Shown piece after piece: positions 42,590 to 51,424 of a stretch of 64,000 nucleotides of DNA; positions within the stretch are counted from its first letter, which is position 1, and every line of letters begins with the position of its first letter. A model generated the notes under the pieces. It was given only the letters and a program-made list of their open reading frames with translations. It ran no database searches and was not told the origin of the DNA. Source of the DNA: JAWOLE01 sp963815655 (lineage in GTDB: Bacteria; Acidobacteriota; Thermoanaerobaculia; UBA5066; Gp7-AA6); contig CAWFHK010000001.1 of NCBI GenBank assembly GCA_963815655.1, positions 1,984,001 through 2,048,000 on the forward strand, written 5' to 3'. The position numbers and the translations under genes are program-made.

Positions 42590-43819
42590 CTTGCGGAGGC
42601 GCCGCCAGAGAGGCTGCGCTTCCGTACGAGGGAGAGGCATGCGGCCCGGATCCACGCGCGCTTCGCGACACCAGGCCGCCAGCGGGGCGGCGACCGCGGA
42701 CCAGGCGCGGGCAGCGGCGAAGCGCCGCGCGGCCGTGACGGCCTTCTGCCGTTCGACGGAGTCCGTCAGCATCTGGGCGACGGCTTCCGCGAGCGCCGGG
42801 GCGGTCCTCGCGACCCGCCGCCCGGCCCCGGCCTCCTCCAGTTGCCGCGCGAGCGGTCCGCCCGCGACCGAGACCGAAGGGACGCCTCCCCAGGCGGCGT
42901 CGAGCAACCGTGTGCGGAAGGCCAGGTCCCGTTCGAGGCCCTCCGAGGAGATGGAAACGAGCAGGTCCACCGCGGCATAGAGGTCGGGACGCGCGGCGTA
43001 GGGCAGCCAGGAAGAAAAGAGGATGGACCTTCCCTGCGGATCGATCTCCCGCGCGCGCTCGCGGGTGCGGGCATAAACGCGCTGCGGCGTCGTCTGCGGG
43101 TTCGGGTTCTCGAAGAAGACGAGCTTTGCCTCGGCGCACCGGCGCAGGACCCCCGGCCAGGCCTCGAGCAGCAGGTCCGGCTCGTACCAGTCGTAGATCC
43201 CTCCGAAGAGGGCGAGCGGCCCCTCGGTCGGAGAGCCGAGCAATCGGCGGCCCGCCGCGCGGTCGCCCGCGGCGGGCTCGGCCGGAACGCCGAACGGCAC
43301 GGTCGCGAGGAGCCCGGAGAGCGTCGGGTCCGACGGGAAGTTCGAGGGACCGATCCGCCCGCGCGTGTAGAGCGCGCCCGCGTAGAAGAGACGCTGCTCT
43401 GCGGAAGCGCACAGAAAGAAATCCGCCCGGTCGAGCGAGAGCTCGAGCGTCGCGCGGTCGTGCAGCGCCGTGCCCTCCCCGAGCGTCGAGGCATAGTGGA
43501 GGTTCTCGACGAAGAAGGGATCGTACAGGTCCGCCGCGACCGGGACGCCGGGCACCTGGTGGAACCACCAGTTGGCGGCATGGCCCGAAACGACCGCCGC
43601 GTCGGCGTTCACGGCCGCGGCGGCGAGCCCGCCCGGCGGCGCCGCGACGACGGGGATGTCGCCCGCGGCGCCCGCGGCCTCGGCGGGGTCGTTGGCCACG
43701 AGGAGGCGCACGTCGAATTCGCCGCGGAGCGCCCGCGCGAGCTCCAGCGCGCGGATGCCCATCCCGGCCATCCTCGGCCGGATCGGCTCGGGGGCCAGGA
43801 CCACGACCCGACGCGTCAC
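42569..43819 (-). CDS. GT-B glycosyltransferase
   Basis: 416 residues. A GT-B protein: RVVVLAPEPIRPRMAGMGIRALELARAL at the N-terminus is shared with glycosyltransferase family 4-like proteins, and the C-terminal half has ALFGGIYDWYEPDLLLEAW, SSWLPYAARPDLY and SISSEGLERDLAFRTRLLDA for nucleotide-sugar binding. The terminal residues after RRLRKK (VVGRR-stop) come from a heptamer repeat arm, so the natural C-terminus may have been changed. GTG 43819 is 20 bases after the upstream gene stop. Confidence 0.87.
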   Translation of the reverse strand: MTRRVVVLAPEPIRPRMAGMGIRALELARALRGEFDVRLLVANDPAEAAGAAGDIPVVAAPPGGLAAAAVNADAAVVSGHAANWWFHQVPGVPVAADLYDPFFVENLHYASTLGEGTALHDRATLELSLDRADFFLCASAEQRLFYAGALYTRGRIGPSNFPSDPTLSGLLATVPFGVPAEPAAGDRAAGRRLLGSPTEGPLALFGGIYDWYEPDLLLEAWPGVLRRCAEAKLVFFENPNPQTTPQRVYARTRERAREIDPQGRSILFSSWLPYAARPDLYAAVDLLVSISSEGLERDLAFRTRLLDAAWGGVPSVSVAGGPLARQLEEAGAGRRVARTAPALAEAVAQMLTDSVERQKAVTAARRFAAARAWSAVAAPLAAWCREARVDPGRMPLPRTEAQPLWRRLRKKVVGRR

Positions 43820-43839
43820 CCGGCGGCCCTCCGCGCCGC

Positions 43840-45774
43840 CTAGCGGCGGCCTCTCAGACGATCGGCGAGAAGGTGGAGCTTCCAGGTCCGCGACCGGTAG
43901 ATCTGCGAGAGGGTCCCGTCGAGCCGCTCGACCTCCGCCTGGACCTCGGCGATCCTGCGGTTGTACTCCTCGTTGCTCGCGAAGAGCTCCGCCACGCGTT
44001 CGTGGACGAGCTCGTTTTCGGCGAGGAGGCGATCGCGTTCGGTCCGGAGGGCGGCGGATTCGGACTCGAGCGCGGCGACGTCCCGCTCGAGCTCTTCGCC
44101 CCGCTCCCTCGCGGCCGAGAGTTGCGCGGCGAGCTGCGCCGACCCCTGCTCGGCTCTCGCGAGCGTCGCCGCCAGGCGCCGGTGGCTCTCCCGTTGATAG
44201 CGCAGCTCGCCCTGCGAGATCCCGTCGCGGTCGGCGCTGTGGGAAATCTGCGCGCGGAACCGGTCGAAGACCCGCGCGAGCCCCTCCTCGGTTCGGCGGC
44301 CCGCGTAGCGCGCGTAGATCTCGGCGCGGGCCCGCTGGAACGCGTCCCGGCCCGCGGGCACGTGGAAAGGATCGCCTTCCGGACCTTCGAAGACCCGGTA
44401 CTCGCAGGTCACGGCGCGCACGTGCCGGAAGGCGGTCTCGAAGGAGAGACGGATGAGGAAATCCCAATCCTCCGAGTACTCCAGCTTCTCGTCGAATCCT
44501 CCGACGCCATCGAAGAGCGCGCGGGGCAGGAGCAGCGTGTGCAGCGGGATGTAGTTGGCGAGGAGCAGGTAGTCGGGATCGAAGTCGAGCGAGTATTGAA
44601 GGGTCCGGTGCAGCGGCTGCCATGACTCCTCGCGCCGCTCGTAGACCACGGTGACCGCGTCGGAGTAGACGACGGGCTCGGGACCGCTCCGGTGCGCCCG
44701 CAGGAGGCGATCGAGGTGGTCGGGATAGGTGAGGTCGTCGTCGTCCAGGAACGCGACGAGCTCCTGGCTTGCCATGGAGACACCCTGATTGGCCGCGTGC
44801 GAGCGGCCTCCGCGCTCCGGCAGCTCCTCCAGCATGAGCTCGAAGGCGCCGCGGAACGCCTCCCGCAGCCCGCCGACGGAAGCGCCGCCGTCGTTGACGA
44901 GCACGACCTGCGCGGGCCTCGCCGCCTGGCGGCGGAGGCTCTCCAGCGCCTCCTTCACGAGCGCCGGCCGGTTGCGCGTCCGGATGACGACGGAGATCGG
45001 CGCTTCCCCGCTCTCTCCCTCGCGGATCAGGGCCGGCCCGATCGAGCGACGGAACTCCTCCATCGATCGCGTCGAGGCCTCCGCGTAGTCGACGACGCGA
45101 AAGGCCTCCACGGGGCCCTCTCCCGCCAGGGTGAGCCTCCGGTAGGCGTTCAGCCCGCCGATCGCGCGGGCGTAGTCGCGCACCGCCTGCTGGGAGGCGT
45201 AAAGGGCGAGGGCTTCCTCCTTCAACCCCGAGACGCTCGCGATGTCCACGAGAGTGTCCGGAAGCAGCGGATGGGAGATCTCGTAGAAGGCCAGACGCAG
45301 GAAGCGGAATCGACCGTGGTCCGGGTCTCCGGGACGGGACGCCGCGAGCTTCTCGTAGAGCGCTTCGGCGAGAGCCCGGTGGTCGGGGTGAATCTCGACC
45401 GGCGAGGGACAGAAGACCAGGTCGGGCCGGAACTCCCCGACGAGCGCGTCGAGCGCCGCGGCCAGCGCGCCGGCGCTCGCGGGAAGCCCGCGATCCGGCA
45501 GCGACCCGAAGAGGGGCGGTTCGAGGCCGAGAGTCTTCGCCGCCCTGCGCGATTCATCCCGCCGCTTCTCCCCGTAATCCTCCTCCTGCTCGGCGCCTTC
45601 CTGGCGCTTGCCGTCGGTCGCGATCCAGATCCGGATCGCCTCCGCGCCGGCGGCGTTCAAAGCGAGCGTTCCGCCGGCTCCGAGGATCTCGTCGTCGGGA
45701 TGGGCGGCGAGGACGAGGATGCGCGCGGCCGAGAGGTCCGTCGCCCGGTAGGGAATCAGGAACGCTTCATCCAT
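43840..45774 (-). CDS. PIG-L deacetylase fused to family 2 glycosyltransferase
   Basis: 644 residues. Residues 1 to about 235 are a LmbE/PIG-L metal-dependent N-deacetylase: AHPDDEILGAGGTLAL (zinc His-Asp-Asp) and PVEIHPDHRAL (His). Residues about 260-490 form a GT2 domain (ISVVIRTRNRPALVKEAL, VVLVNDGG, AFLDDDDLTYPDHL, EYSEDWDFLIRLS). The last 110 residues are a coiled coil ending SQIYRSRTWKLHLLADRL, seen at the ends of many surface-glycan glycosyltransferases. A protein that both deacetylates an N-acetyl sugar and transfers a sugar is the natural reading; substrates are unknown. Confidence 0.92.
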   Translation of the reverse strand: MDEAFLIPYRATDLSAARILVLAAHPDDEILGAGGTLALNAAGAEAIRIWIATDGKRQEGAEQEEDYGEKRRDESRRAAKTLGLEPPLFGSLPDRGLPASAGALAAALDALVGEFRPDLVFCPSPVEIHPDHRALAEALYEKLAASRPGDPDHGRFRFLRLAFYEISHPLLPDTLVDIASVSGLKEEALALYASQQAVRDYARAIGGLNAYRRLTLAGEGPVEAFRVVDYAEASTRSMEEFRRSIGPALIREGESGEAPISVVIRTRNRPALVKEALESLRRQAARPAQVVLVNDGGASVGGLREAFRGAFELMLEELPERGGRSHAANQGVSMASQELVAFLDDDDLTYPDHLDRLLRAHRSGPEPVVYSDAVTVVYERREESWQPLHRTLQYSLDFDPDYLLLANYIPLHTLLLPRALFDGVGGFDEKLEYSEDWDFLIRLSFETAFRHVRAVTCEYRVFEGPEGDPFHVPAGRDAFQRARAEIYARYAGRRTEEGLARVFDRFRAQISHSADRDGISQGELRYQRESHRRLAATLARAEQGSAQLAAQLSAARERGEELERDVAALESESAALRTERDRLLAENELVHERVAELFASNEEYNRRIAEVQAEVERLDGTLSQIYRSRTWKLHLLADRLRGRR

Positions 45775-45846
45775 CGGTCAAGTCGGCGTGTCGCATCGTC
45801 TTTGCTGCCTGGAGTTTATCCGTTTCCATTCGCCCGGGGCGTCCGC

Positions 45847-46791
45847 TCAAACGACGTCGTAGAGGGCGGGCGTGAAATGCGCGCGCAGCGCGAAGCGTTC
45901 CGCGGCGGCGTCGTCGAAGGAGCGCACGACGAATGGAAATCCGGCCTCGCGACTCTCTCCTCCGAGCCCGGCAATCACCGCGGCGCCCGGACCGCCCGGC
46001 GTCTCCCAGAAGACCAGGCGCCGCGCGCCCAGGCGCCTAGCCTCCGCCGCCGCGGCCGCAAAGAGCGGGGGGAGATCGCTTCCATCCCGGCGCTCCGAAA
46101 GGAAATCCGCCACGAGGGCCCGCTCCCCGACGACCGAGAGCGCCGCCCAGCCGCGAAACCGCCCGGTGGCCGGCCGCCAGACCATCCGGTAGTAGCGGGT
46201 CGGCCGGGCGTGGAACCTCCAGTTCGCCCGCAAGCGGTCGCGCACGGCGGCATGGGGCAGCAGGGGCGCCGAGGCGGTCCAGAGCGGATCGAAGTCCTCG
46301 CCCACGAAGTCGCCCGCCGCCGCGTCAGGCGGCGCCGGGGGAAAGGCGTCGCAGGGGACGTGTCGCTCCCGGACCGGGAAGAGCGCCCGGGTCCCGACGA
46401 AGCGGTTGCTGATCTCGAGCGCGCGGGCGTTCGGAAACCCGAAGCAGAACGGGACGCCCCGCGCCGCGATCGTTTCGTAGAACGCGTCGGCCATCGAGCG
46501 ATAGACCCCGCGGCGCGTTCCGATCGAACGCACGGCCGGGTCCGTGGCCACGTCCCCGACCGCGTAGACGAGCCTCTCCTCCCCGTCGAGCCGGAAGCGC
46601 ATGGCCCAACCGGCGTAGTTGCCCACGATGTCGCCGCCGAGAACCGCGACGGTTCCGAACCACCCGTCCGGGTTGCGCGCGAACTTCCACTCCCATTCTT
46701 CCTCGGATAGCGGAGCCCCGAACACGCGCTCGAAGAGGCGCCGGATCCCCGGCGCGTCTCGCGCAGTCGCCTCGCGGATCTCAAAGCCCAT
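45847..46791 (-). CDS. GNAT-family acetyltransferase
   Basis: 314 residues. The N-terminal GNAT core has FEIREATARDAPGIRRLFERVF, EWEWKFARNPDG, AGWAMRFRLDGEE and VGDVATDPAVRSIGTRRGVYRSM, in which the RxxGxG-like turn binds acetyl-CoA. A second, degenerate GNAT-like half follows (YRMVWRPATGRFRGWAAL), as in Eis-type or FemAB-like two-domain proteins. It probably acylates a sugar amine or peptide in surface-glycan assembly; this is inferred from position. ATG 46791 overlaps the end of the upstream glycosyltransferase by 11 bases. Confidence 0.82.
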   Translation of the reverse strand: MGFEIREATARDAPGIRRLFERVFGAPLSEEEWEWKFARNPDGWFGTVAVLGGDIVGNYAGWAMRFRLDGEERLVYAVGDVATDPAVRSIGTRRGVYRSMADAFYETIAARGVPFCFGFPNARALEISNRFVGTRALFPVRERHVPCDAFPPAPPDAAAGDFVGEDFDPLWTASAPLLPHAAVRDRLRANWRFHARPTRYYRMVWRPATGRFRGWAALSVVGERALVADFLSERRDGSDLPPLFAAAAAEARRLGARRLVFWETPGGPGAAVIAGLGGESREAGFPFVVRSFDDAAAERFALRAHFTPALYDVV

Positions 46792-47842
46792 GCCGCGCGT
46801 CCCACACGGACCGTCCGAGCAGCCGGCCATCCGCCGTCCGAAAAACGGTCGCGTACCAGAGGCCCGGTGCCAGCCCGGACCGGACCTCGTCCGGCAGCCG
46901 GAACTCCGTGGACAGGTCCGCGGCCGCGAACGGGACGCCGGAGGGATTCGGCGAAAGAGCGATGGCGGCGCCCGGACGAGCGGCGAAGCGAGGCTCGGAA
47001 AGAAGGGACCCGGCGGGCCGCGGCACGGGCAGGCGCGCCGCCCGCTCGAGCAGCGCCGTCGCGGCCCGGCCGTAGCGCCGGAGCCGGTAGAGCCTCTCGG
47101 AGGCGGCGCGGCGCGCGGCGGTCTCGGGATTGCGCGAGGAGCTCACCGCCCAGAGATGGCGCACGCGGGCCTCCGGGACGAAGAGCAGCCCGAACCCCTT
47201 CGAGCGGACCCGGTCTTCCCACTCGGTCTCCTCGTACTCGAAGGGAAAGCGCTCGTCGAAGCGGCCCGCCGCGTCGAAGACGTTCCGGCGCGCGGCGAGG
47301 ACCGCGCCCGAGAGGTGCGGCGCGCGGCCTCCTCTCTCCCACAGCCGCAGCGTCTCGCGGGCAAAGCGCGCGAAGCGCCGCCGGTCGAGCGCCGGGAAGC
47401 GCCCGGAGAGAAGCTGCGCGGCGTCCCGAAAGAGACCGGGAGCGAAGCCGGGCGGAAGGCGCAGGCGCCCCTCCGCGTCCCAGCTCGACAGGGGCGCCGC
47501 GGCGCCGACGTGTGGCTCGGCGATCGCCTCGAGGAGGCGCCCGACGGAGCCGGCGGAGAAGACGACGTCGGCGTTGGAGAGAATGAGCCTGGAACCCCGG
47601 GCCCGGGCGAGACCGGCGTTGACGCCTCCCGAGTAGCCGCGGTTCTCGGCCAGAAGCAGGTGCCGGTCGGCCGGGATCTCGCGCAGAAGCGCCGCTTCCT
47701 CTTCGCCCGATCCGCAATCCACGAGCACGACTTCTCCCGCGATCCCGTCGTGCGCGAAGGCCTCGACGAGCGAGGCGACACACCGCGCCGCTTCCGCCGC
47801 GCTGCGATGGCTGACGACGACCGCGGAGACCTCCGGTGTCAT
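46781..47842 (-). CDS. family 2 glycosyltransferase
   Basis: 353 residues. GT-A motifs are SAVVVSHRSAAEAARCV, VVLVDCGSGEEE, ENRGYSGGVNAGLARA and LILSNADVVF, with EYEETEWEDRVR supplying the acidic catalytic motif. The C-terminal 100 residues carry a small beta-rich region (RSGLAPGLWYATVFRTADGR). ATG 47842 overlaps the stop of the methyltransferase-glycosyltransferase gene (ATGA). Confidence 0.9.
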   Translation of the reverse strand: MTPEVSAVVVSHRSAAEAARCVASLVEAFAHDGIAGEVVLVDCGSGEEEAALLREIPADRHLLLAENRGYSGGVNAGLARARGSRLILSNADVVFSAGSVGRLLEAIAEPHVGAAAPLSSWDAEGRLRLPPGFAPGLFRDAAQLLSGRFPALDRRRFARFARETLRLWERGGRAPHLSGAVLAARRNVFDAAGRFDERFPFEYEETEWEDRVRSKGFGLLFVPEARVRHLWAVSSSRNPETAARRAASERLYRLRRYGRAATALLERAARLPVPRPAGSLLSEPRFAARPGAAIALSPNPSGVPFAAADLSTEFRLPDEVRSGLAPGLWYATVFRTADGRLLGRSVWDARHGL

Positions 47843-50058
47843 GGGGCGGGAGCCGGACCACCGGCGAGAGCTCTCTCGAACGCGGCCTCGAGATTGGCGG
47901 CGACTCGCGCCGTGTCGAACCGGGAGGCTGCCCGCGGCCCCTCGATACGGGCGCGCGCGCGCGCCTCCCCGGCCGCGAGGGCCGGAAGGGCCGCGGCCAG
48001 GCCCTCGGGATCTCCGTCCGGAAAGTACCAGGCCGCCTCTCCCGCGATCTCCCGGTGTCCCGGCGTATCGGAGAGCAGGCACGGCAGGCCGCAGGCGAGC
48101 GCCTCGAGCGCCGGCAGCCCGAAGCCTTCTTCGGGCCGGTTCGGCCCGAGGAAGAGGTCGGAAGCGCGATAGGCGAAAGGCATCCGCCGCGGAGGGAGGT
48201 CGTGATGGTACTCGCCCGGCAGGGCCGTCGCCTTCTCCTCGGCCGAGAGCGGCAGCGTCGAGACGCGGCGAAGCCGGAAGACTCCCCCGCGCTCGCGCCA
48301 GATCCGAAGGCCCTCGAGCCCGAGGCCGATTCCCTTCACGTCCGCTTCATAGGGGCCGACCATGAGGACGGCGGGCGGCCTGTCCGACGCCGCCCGACTC
48401 TCCGGAGCGGGGAAGAACTCGCGGCCATCGAAGGTCTGCCCCACGTTCTCGGCCGGGCCGAACCCGAGATCGTCGAGCCGCGCGGCGAGCGCGTTGGAGA
48501 TCGCGAGCTTGCTGGTCGGCATCCCGTACGCGGCCTCGATTTCCTCCCGCCGGTGCGCATAGAAGCTGAAAGCGCCCTCGTAGCCCTGGCACAGATGAAA
48601 GACGGGGCCGCGCGCGCCGTCGAGGGCCGGGGCGACCGTCGTCCAGAACGTCGCGACCCGGATGTCCGCTTCGGCGAGCTCCCGCGACTCTCGAAAGGAG
48701 GACCGCTCGAAGCGTGCCCGGGACATCGGGAACCATCCCGGCTGTGGCCCGGGAGAGACGACCGCGGCCCGGTGGCCGCGCCGCGCGAGGGCCTCGGCCT
48801 GCTGGAGCACCACCTTCACTCCCCCGGAGACTTCCGTGGATTCCAGCAGGTAGGCGATCTTGAGAATCGGGTGATCGGGTGATCGGGTGATCGGGCGTTC
48901 GTCGCCGAAAGCGACTCTCGGCGCATCGCCCGGGCGCGTGGAAGCGGGAACGGCCACGGCGATCCATCGCTCCGTGTTCAGGCTGACGCGATCGAGACCC
49001 GGCAGCGCCGAGAGGCTCGCCAGAAACTCTTCGAGGAGAGGAGCGGGATCTCGCGGCCACGGCTCGATCGAGACCACGCGCCAGCCCGCCTCTTCCAGCG
49101 CCTCGGTGAGAGTGCCCTTCGTGAACCAGCGCAGGCGCCCCGCGTCGTGCGGGCCGGCGGGGACCGGGTCGAACCGGCCGAGCACCAGGTCACGCGCGAG
49201 CGAGAGATGGCCGACGTTGGAAACGCCCGCGACCAGCGTCGCGGACGGCGCGGCGAGGGCTCGCGCCCGCTGGAGCGACGAGACCGGGTCCTCGAGGCGA
49301 TCGAGAACGTCGTCAAAGAGAAAGGCGTCGAACGTCTGACCCTCGCGAGCGAGATCCTCGAGGATCTGCGGCGCGTCCCCCACGAGCACGCGGTCCGGAC
49401 TCGAGCGGGCGCTCGCGGCCGAGCCCGGGCCCTTCCAGATCCGGGTGACCCGGAGCCCCTTCTCCCGTCCGCGAAGCGCCGCCCAGCGATCCCCGGCGCC
49501 GCTTCCCAAGTCGAGCAGCCTCCGGACGCCTGGCGGAACGTGGCGGGTGAGGTCGGGCCGCGCACTGCCCGAGCCGTCTTCGAATCGGACGGCGCGGAAA
49601 TCCGGATCGTGCTGCCTTCGGTCTGAGGCGGCGAGCAGACGGTCGAGCAATCCGGCGACGGTCTCCCCCGGGAAACCCGGAAAGTCGGCGACACGAAAGC
49701 AGATCGCGGGCGGGCGCGCCGTTTCGTTCGTCTCGGATCGTTCGGAAACCGGCGGAAGCGGCAGGATCTCGAGCTCGCGCAGCGTGAGCACTCCCCTTCC
49801 GGACGCCGGAATCGTCATGGGCACCAGGACCCGTCCCGGCCCCGGGGCCGGGAACCGGGACGCGGCGCCCGGCAGCGCGGTCTCTTCCGTCACGACGAGC
49901 CAGACCTCCGCGCCGGCGAAGGCATCGTGGGCGGGCGCGTCCGCCGAAACCTCCGACACCGCGTCGGCGGGAATTCCCCGGCGCCAGCGCAGGCGGGAGA
50001 GACGGCGGCCGTAGTCCGGCGGATCGGACCCCGCGAGAAACGCGAGTGCGTTCTTCAA
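47839..50058 (-). CDS. SAM methyltransferase fused to GT-B glycosyltransferase
   Basis: About 739 residues from TTG 50058, which overlaps the wzt stop (TTGA). Residues about 20-170 are not assigned. A methyltransferase core follows (about 180-390): RRLLDLGSGAGDRWAAL, FDAFLFDDVLDRLEDP and WFTKGTLTEALEEAGWRV. The GT-B part begins KIAYLLESTEVSGGVKVVLQQAEAL and contains MVGPYEADVKGIGLGLEGLR and PEEGFGLPALEALACGLP (nucleotide-sugar site). Between them, ERPITRSPDHPIL is encoded by an 8-bp tandem repeat at 48867-48897. The glycosyltransferase part starts as stand-alone enzymes do, so the repeat probably joined two genes. The methyltransferase lacks no obvious SAM motif. Confidence 0.88.
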   Translation of the reverse strand: MKNALAFLAGSDPPDYGRRLSRLRWRRGIPADAVSEVSADAPAHDAFAGAEVWLVVTEETALPGAASRFPAPGPGRVLVPMTIPASGRGVLTLRELEILPLPPVSERSETNETARPPAICFRVADFPGFPGETVAGLLDRLLAASDRRQHDPDFRAVRFEDGSGSARPDLTRHVPPGVRRLLDLGSGAGDRWAALRGREKGLRVTRIWKGPGSAASARSSPDRVLVGDAPQILEDLAREGQTFDAFLFDDVLDRLEDPVSSLQRARALAAPSATLVAGVSNVGHLSLARDLVLGRFDPVPAGPHDAGRLRWFTKGTLTEALEEAGWRVVSIEPWPRDPAPLLEEFLASLSALPGLDRVSLNTERWIAVAVPASTRPGDAPRVAFGDERPITRSPDHPILKIAYLLESTEVSGGVKVVLQQAEALARRGHRAAVVSPGPQPGWFPMSRARFERSSFRESRELAEADIRVATFWTTVAPALDGARGPVFHLCQGYEGAFSFYAHRREEIEAAYGMPTSKLAISNALAARLDDLGFGPAENVGQTFDGREFFPAPESRAASDRPPAVLMVGPYEADVKGIGLGLEGLRIWRERGGVFRLRRVSTLPLSAEEKATALPGEYHHDLPPRRMPFAYRASDLFLGPNRPEEGFGLPALEALACGLPCLLSDTPGHREIAGEAAWYFPDGDPEGLAAALPALAAGEARARARIEGPRAASRFDTARVAANLEAAFERALAGGPAPAP
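48867..48897. repeat. octamer tandem array (TCGGGTGA) inside a coding linker
   Basis: Three exact copies of TCGGGTGA plus a partial copy. It encodes the linker between methyltransferase and glycosyltransferase domains. Its period of eight is not a multiple of three, so each copy gained or lost shifts the reading frame. Confidence 0.92.
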
Positions 50059-51311
50059 GTGCCGGCGGCGGAGCGCCCGGCCGGCATCTCCTCGACGGGA
50101 TCCTCGTCGGCGACGCTCCAGACGTGTCTCGGCCGCAGGAGCCCGACAGCGTAGTCCGGCGCGACGAACTTGAAGCCGGGCTTGACGATCTTCAGGTCGT
50201 GCAGATGAAGCGCGCTCTCGTCGCCGAGAAAGGCGTAGAGGCGGAACTCTCCCTGGACGATCGGCAGCTCCGGAAAGACGAGCCGCAGCCGGTAACGGCG
50301 GCGCCCCGTGAGCGGAGCCCACGGCTCTCCCCGCGTGTCCACGGCGAAGGCCTGGACGCCGTCTTCCCGGTCGGCGCCCACCCGAAGCTGGAAGGCGAGG
50401 CCGGGATCCTCCGTCTCGAACAGGAGGTCCACGGCGACCGTTTCTCCGGCGGCGAACTCCGAGCGCGGATACCCCGACCCGTCGTGCACCAGGACCTCCG
50501 TGAAATGCGCCGGACGCCTTCCATTGGTCCCCGCGGCGGCGTCGGACGGCCGCTCGGCGTCGGGACTCCGGAGACGCTCCTTCTCCTGGAGGAACTCCTC
50601 GTAGGCCCGGACCACCGTGAGCGAGGAACCGGCCGCGGCCACGAGACCCTGTTTCAGCCAGATCGCCTGCTCGCAGAGCAGCGCGACGTAGTAGAGCGCA
50701 TGGGAGCAGAAGAGGAGCGTGCCGCCGCGCTTCTGGAATTCGGTGATCCGGTCGATGGACTTTTTCTGGAAGTAGCCGTCGCCCACGGCGAGCGCCTCAT
50801 CCACGATCAGGACGTCGGCCTGGGCGTGCGTCGCCACCGCGAAGGCGAGGCGGAGGGACATCCCGGAGGAGTAGGTCCGGACCGGCCGGTCGAAGAAGTC
50901 TCCGAGCTCCGCGAAATCGCGGATCTCCGGCAGTCGCTGGCGGATCTCCGGGCCCGTCAGCCCGAGCAGCGCGGCGTTCATGCGCGCGTTCTCCCTCCCC
51001 GTGAACTCGGGATGAAAGCCCATGCCGAGTTCGAGGATCGAGGCCACGACGCCGCGCCGCACAATGGATCCGGAGGTCGCCTGCGTCGTGCCGGCCACGA
51101 TCTTGAGCAGCGTGGATTTCCCCGCACCGTTTTCCCCGATGAGCCCGAGGGCGCGTCCCCGCGGGAGCTCGAAGGACACATCCGTCAGGGCCGCGAATCC
51201 CCGGTGCCGCGGGCGCCGGAGGAGCAGCTCTTTCAACCGGTCCGAAGGGGAATCATAGAGTCTGTACGTCTTGCAGACCTTGTCGGCTTTGACGGCGATC
51301 TCCGAGCTCAT
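50055..51311 (-). CDS. wzt: polysaccharide ABC exporter ATPase, Wzt type with carbohydrate-binding C-terminus
   Basis: 418 residues. The ABC domain (1 to about 245) has Walker A GENGAGKST, signature YSSGMSLRLAFAVA and Walker B DVLIVDEALAVGD. The N-terminal ADKVCKTYRLYDSPSDRLKEL is usual in the O-antigen/teichoic subfamily. The C-terminal 170 residues match the Wzt C-terminal domain, which binds the non-reducing end of the glycan in systems with capped chains (SEFAAGETVAVDLLF, FRLYAFLGDE). The Wzm-type permease is not adjacent; it lies at 61097. ATG 51311 is followed upstream by a heptamer inverted repeat. Confidence 0.93.
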   Translation of the reverse strand: MSSEIAVKADKVCKTYRLYDSPSDRLKELLLRRPRHRGFAALTDVSFELPRGRALGLIGENGAGKSTLLKIVAGTTQATSGSIVRRGVVASILELGMGFHPEFTGRENARMNAALLGLTGPEIRQRLPEIRDFAELGDFFDRPVRTYSSGMSLRLAFAVATHAQADVLIVDEALAVGDGYFQKKSIDRITEFQKRGGTLLFCSHALYYVALLCEQAIWLKQGLVAAAGSSLTVVRAYEEFLQEKERLRSPDAERPSDAAAGTNGRRPAHFTEVLVHDGSGYPRSEFAAGETVAVDLLFETEDPGLAFQLRVGADREDGVQAFAVDTRGEPWAPLTGRRRYRLRLVFPELPIVQGEFRLYAFLGDESALHLHDLKIVKPGFKFVAPDYAVGLLRPRHVWSVADEDPVEEMPAGRSAAGT

Positions 51312-51345
51312 CTCTCGCTCATGGTCCGGCGCTTCACCTGATGCA

Positions 51346-51423
51346 CAGGTGGTGGGTGGAAGGTGGCAGGTGGTTGGGACCGGAGGCCTTCCCTAACACC
51401 TACCACCTGACACCTACCACCTG
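51346..51423. repeat. inverted pair of heptamer arrays (AGGTGGT ... ACCACCT)
   Basis: Two 33-base arms (51346-51378 and 51391-51423) around a 12-base spacer, ACCGGAGGCCTT. They match at 27 of 33 positions by hand alignment. The right arm starts one base after the TGA of the radical SAM gene. The word is close to that of the 42499 element. Confidence 0.92.
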
Positions 51424-51424
51424 T

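Noticed and set aside
50059..50322. 88-residue N-terminal extension of the methyltransferase-glycosyltransferase protein
   Set aside because: The extension is Arg-rich and antisense-like and overlaps the conserved Wzt C-terminal domain. A TTG start that overlaps the wzt stop by 4 bp fits the local pattern.
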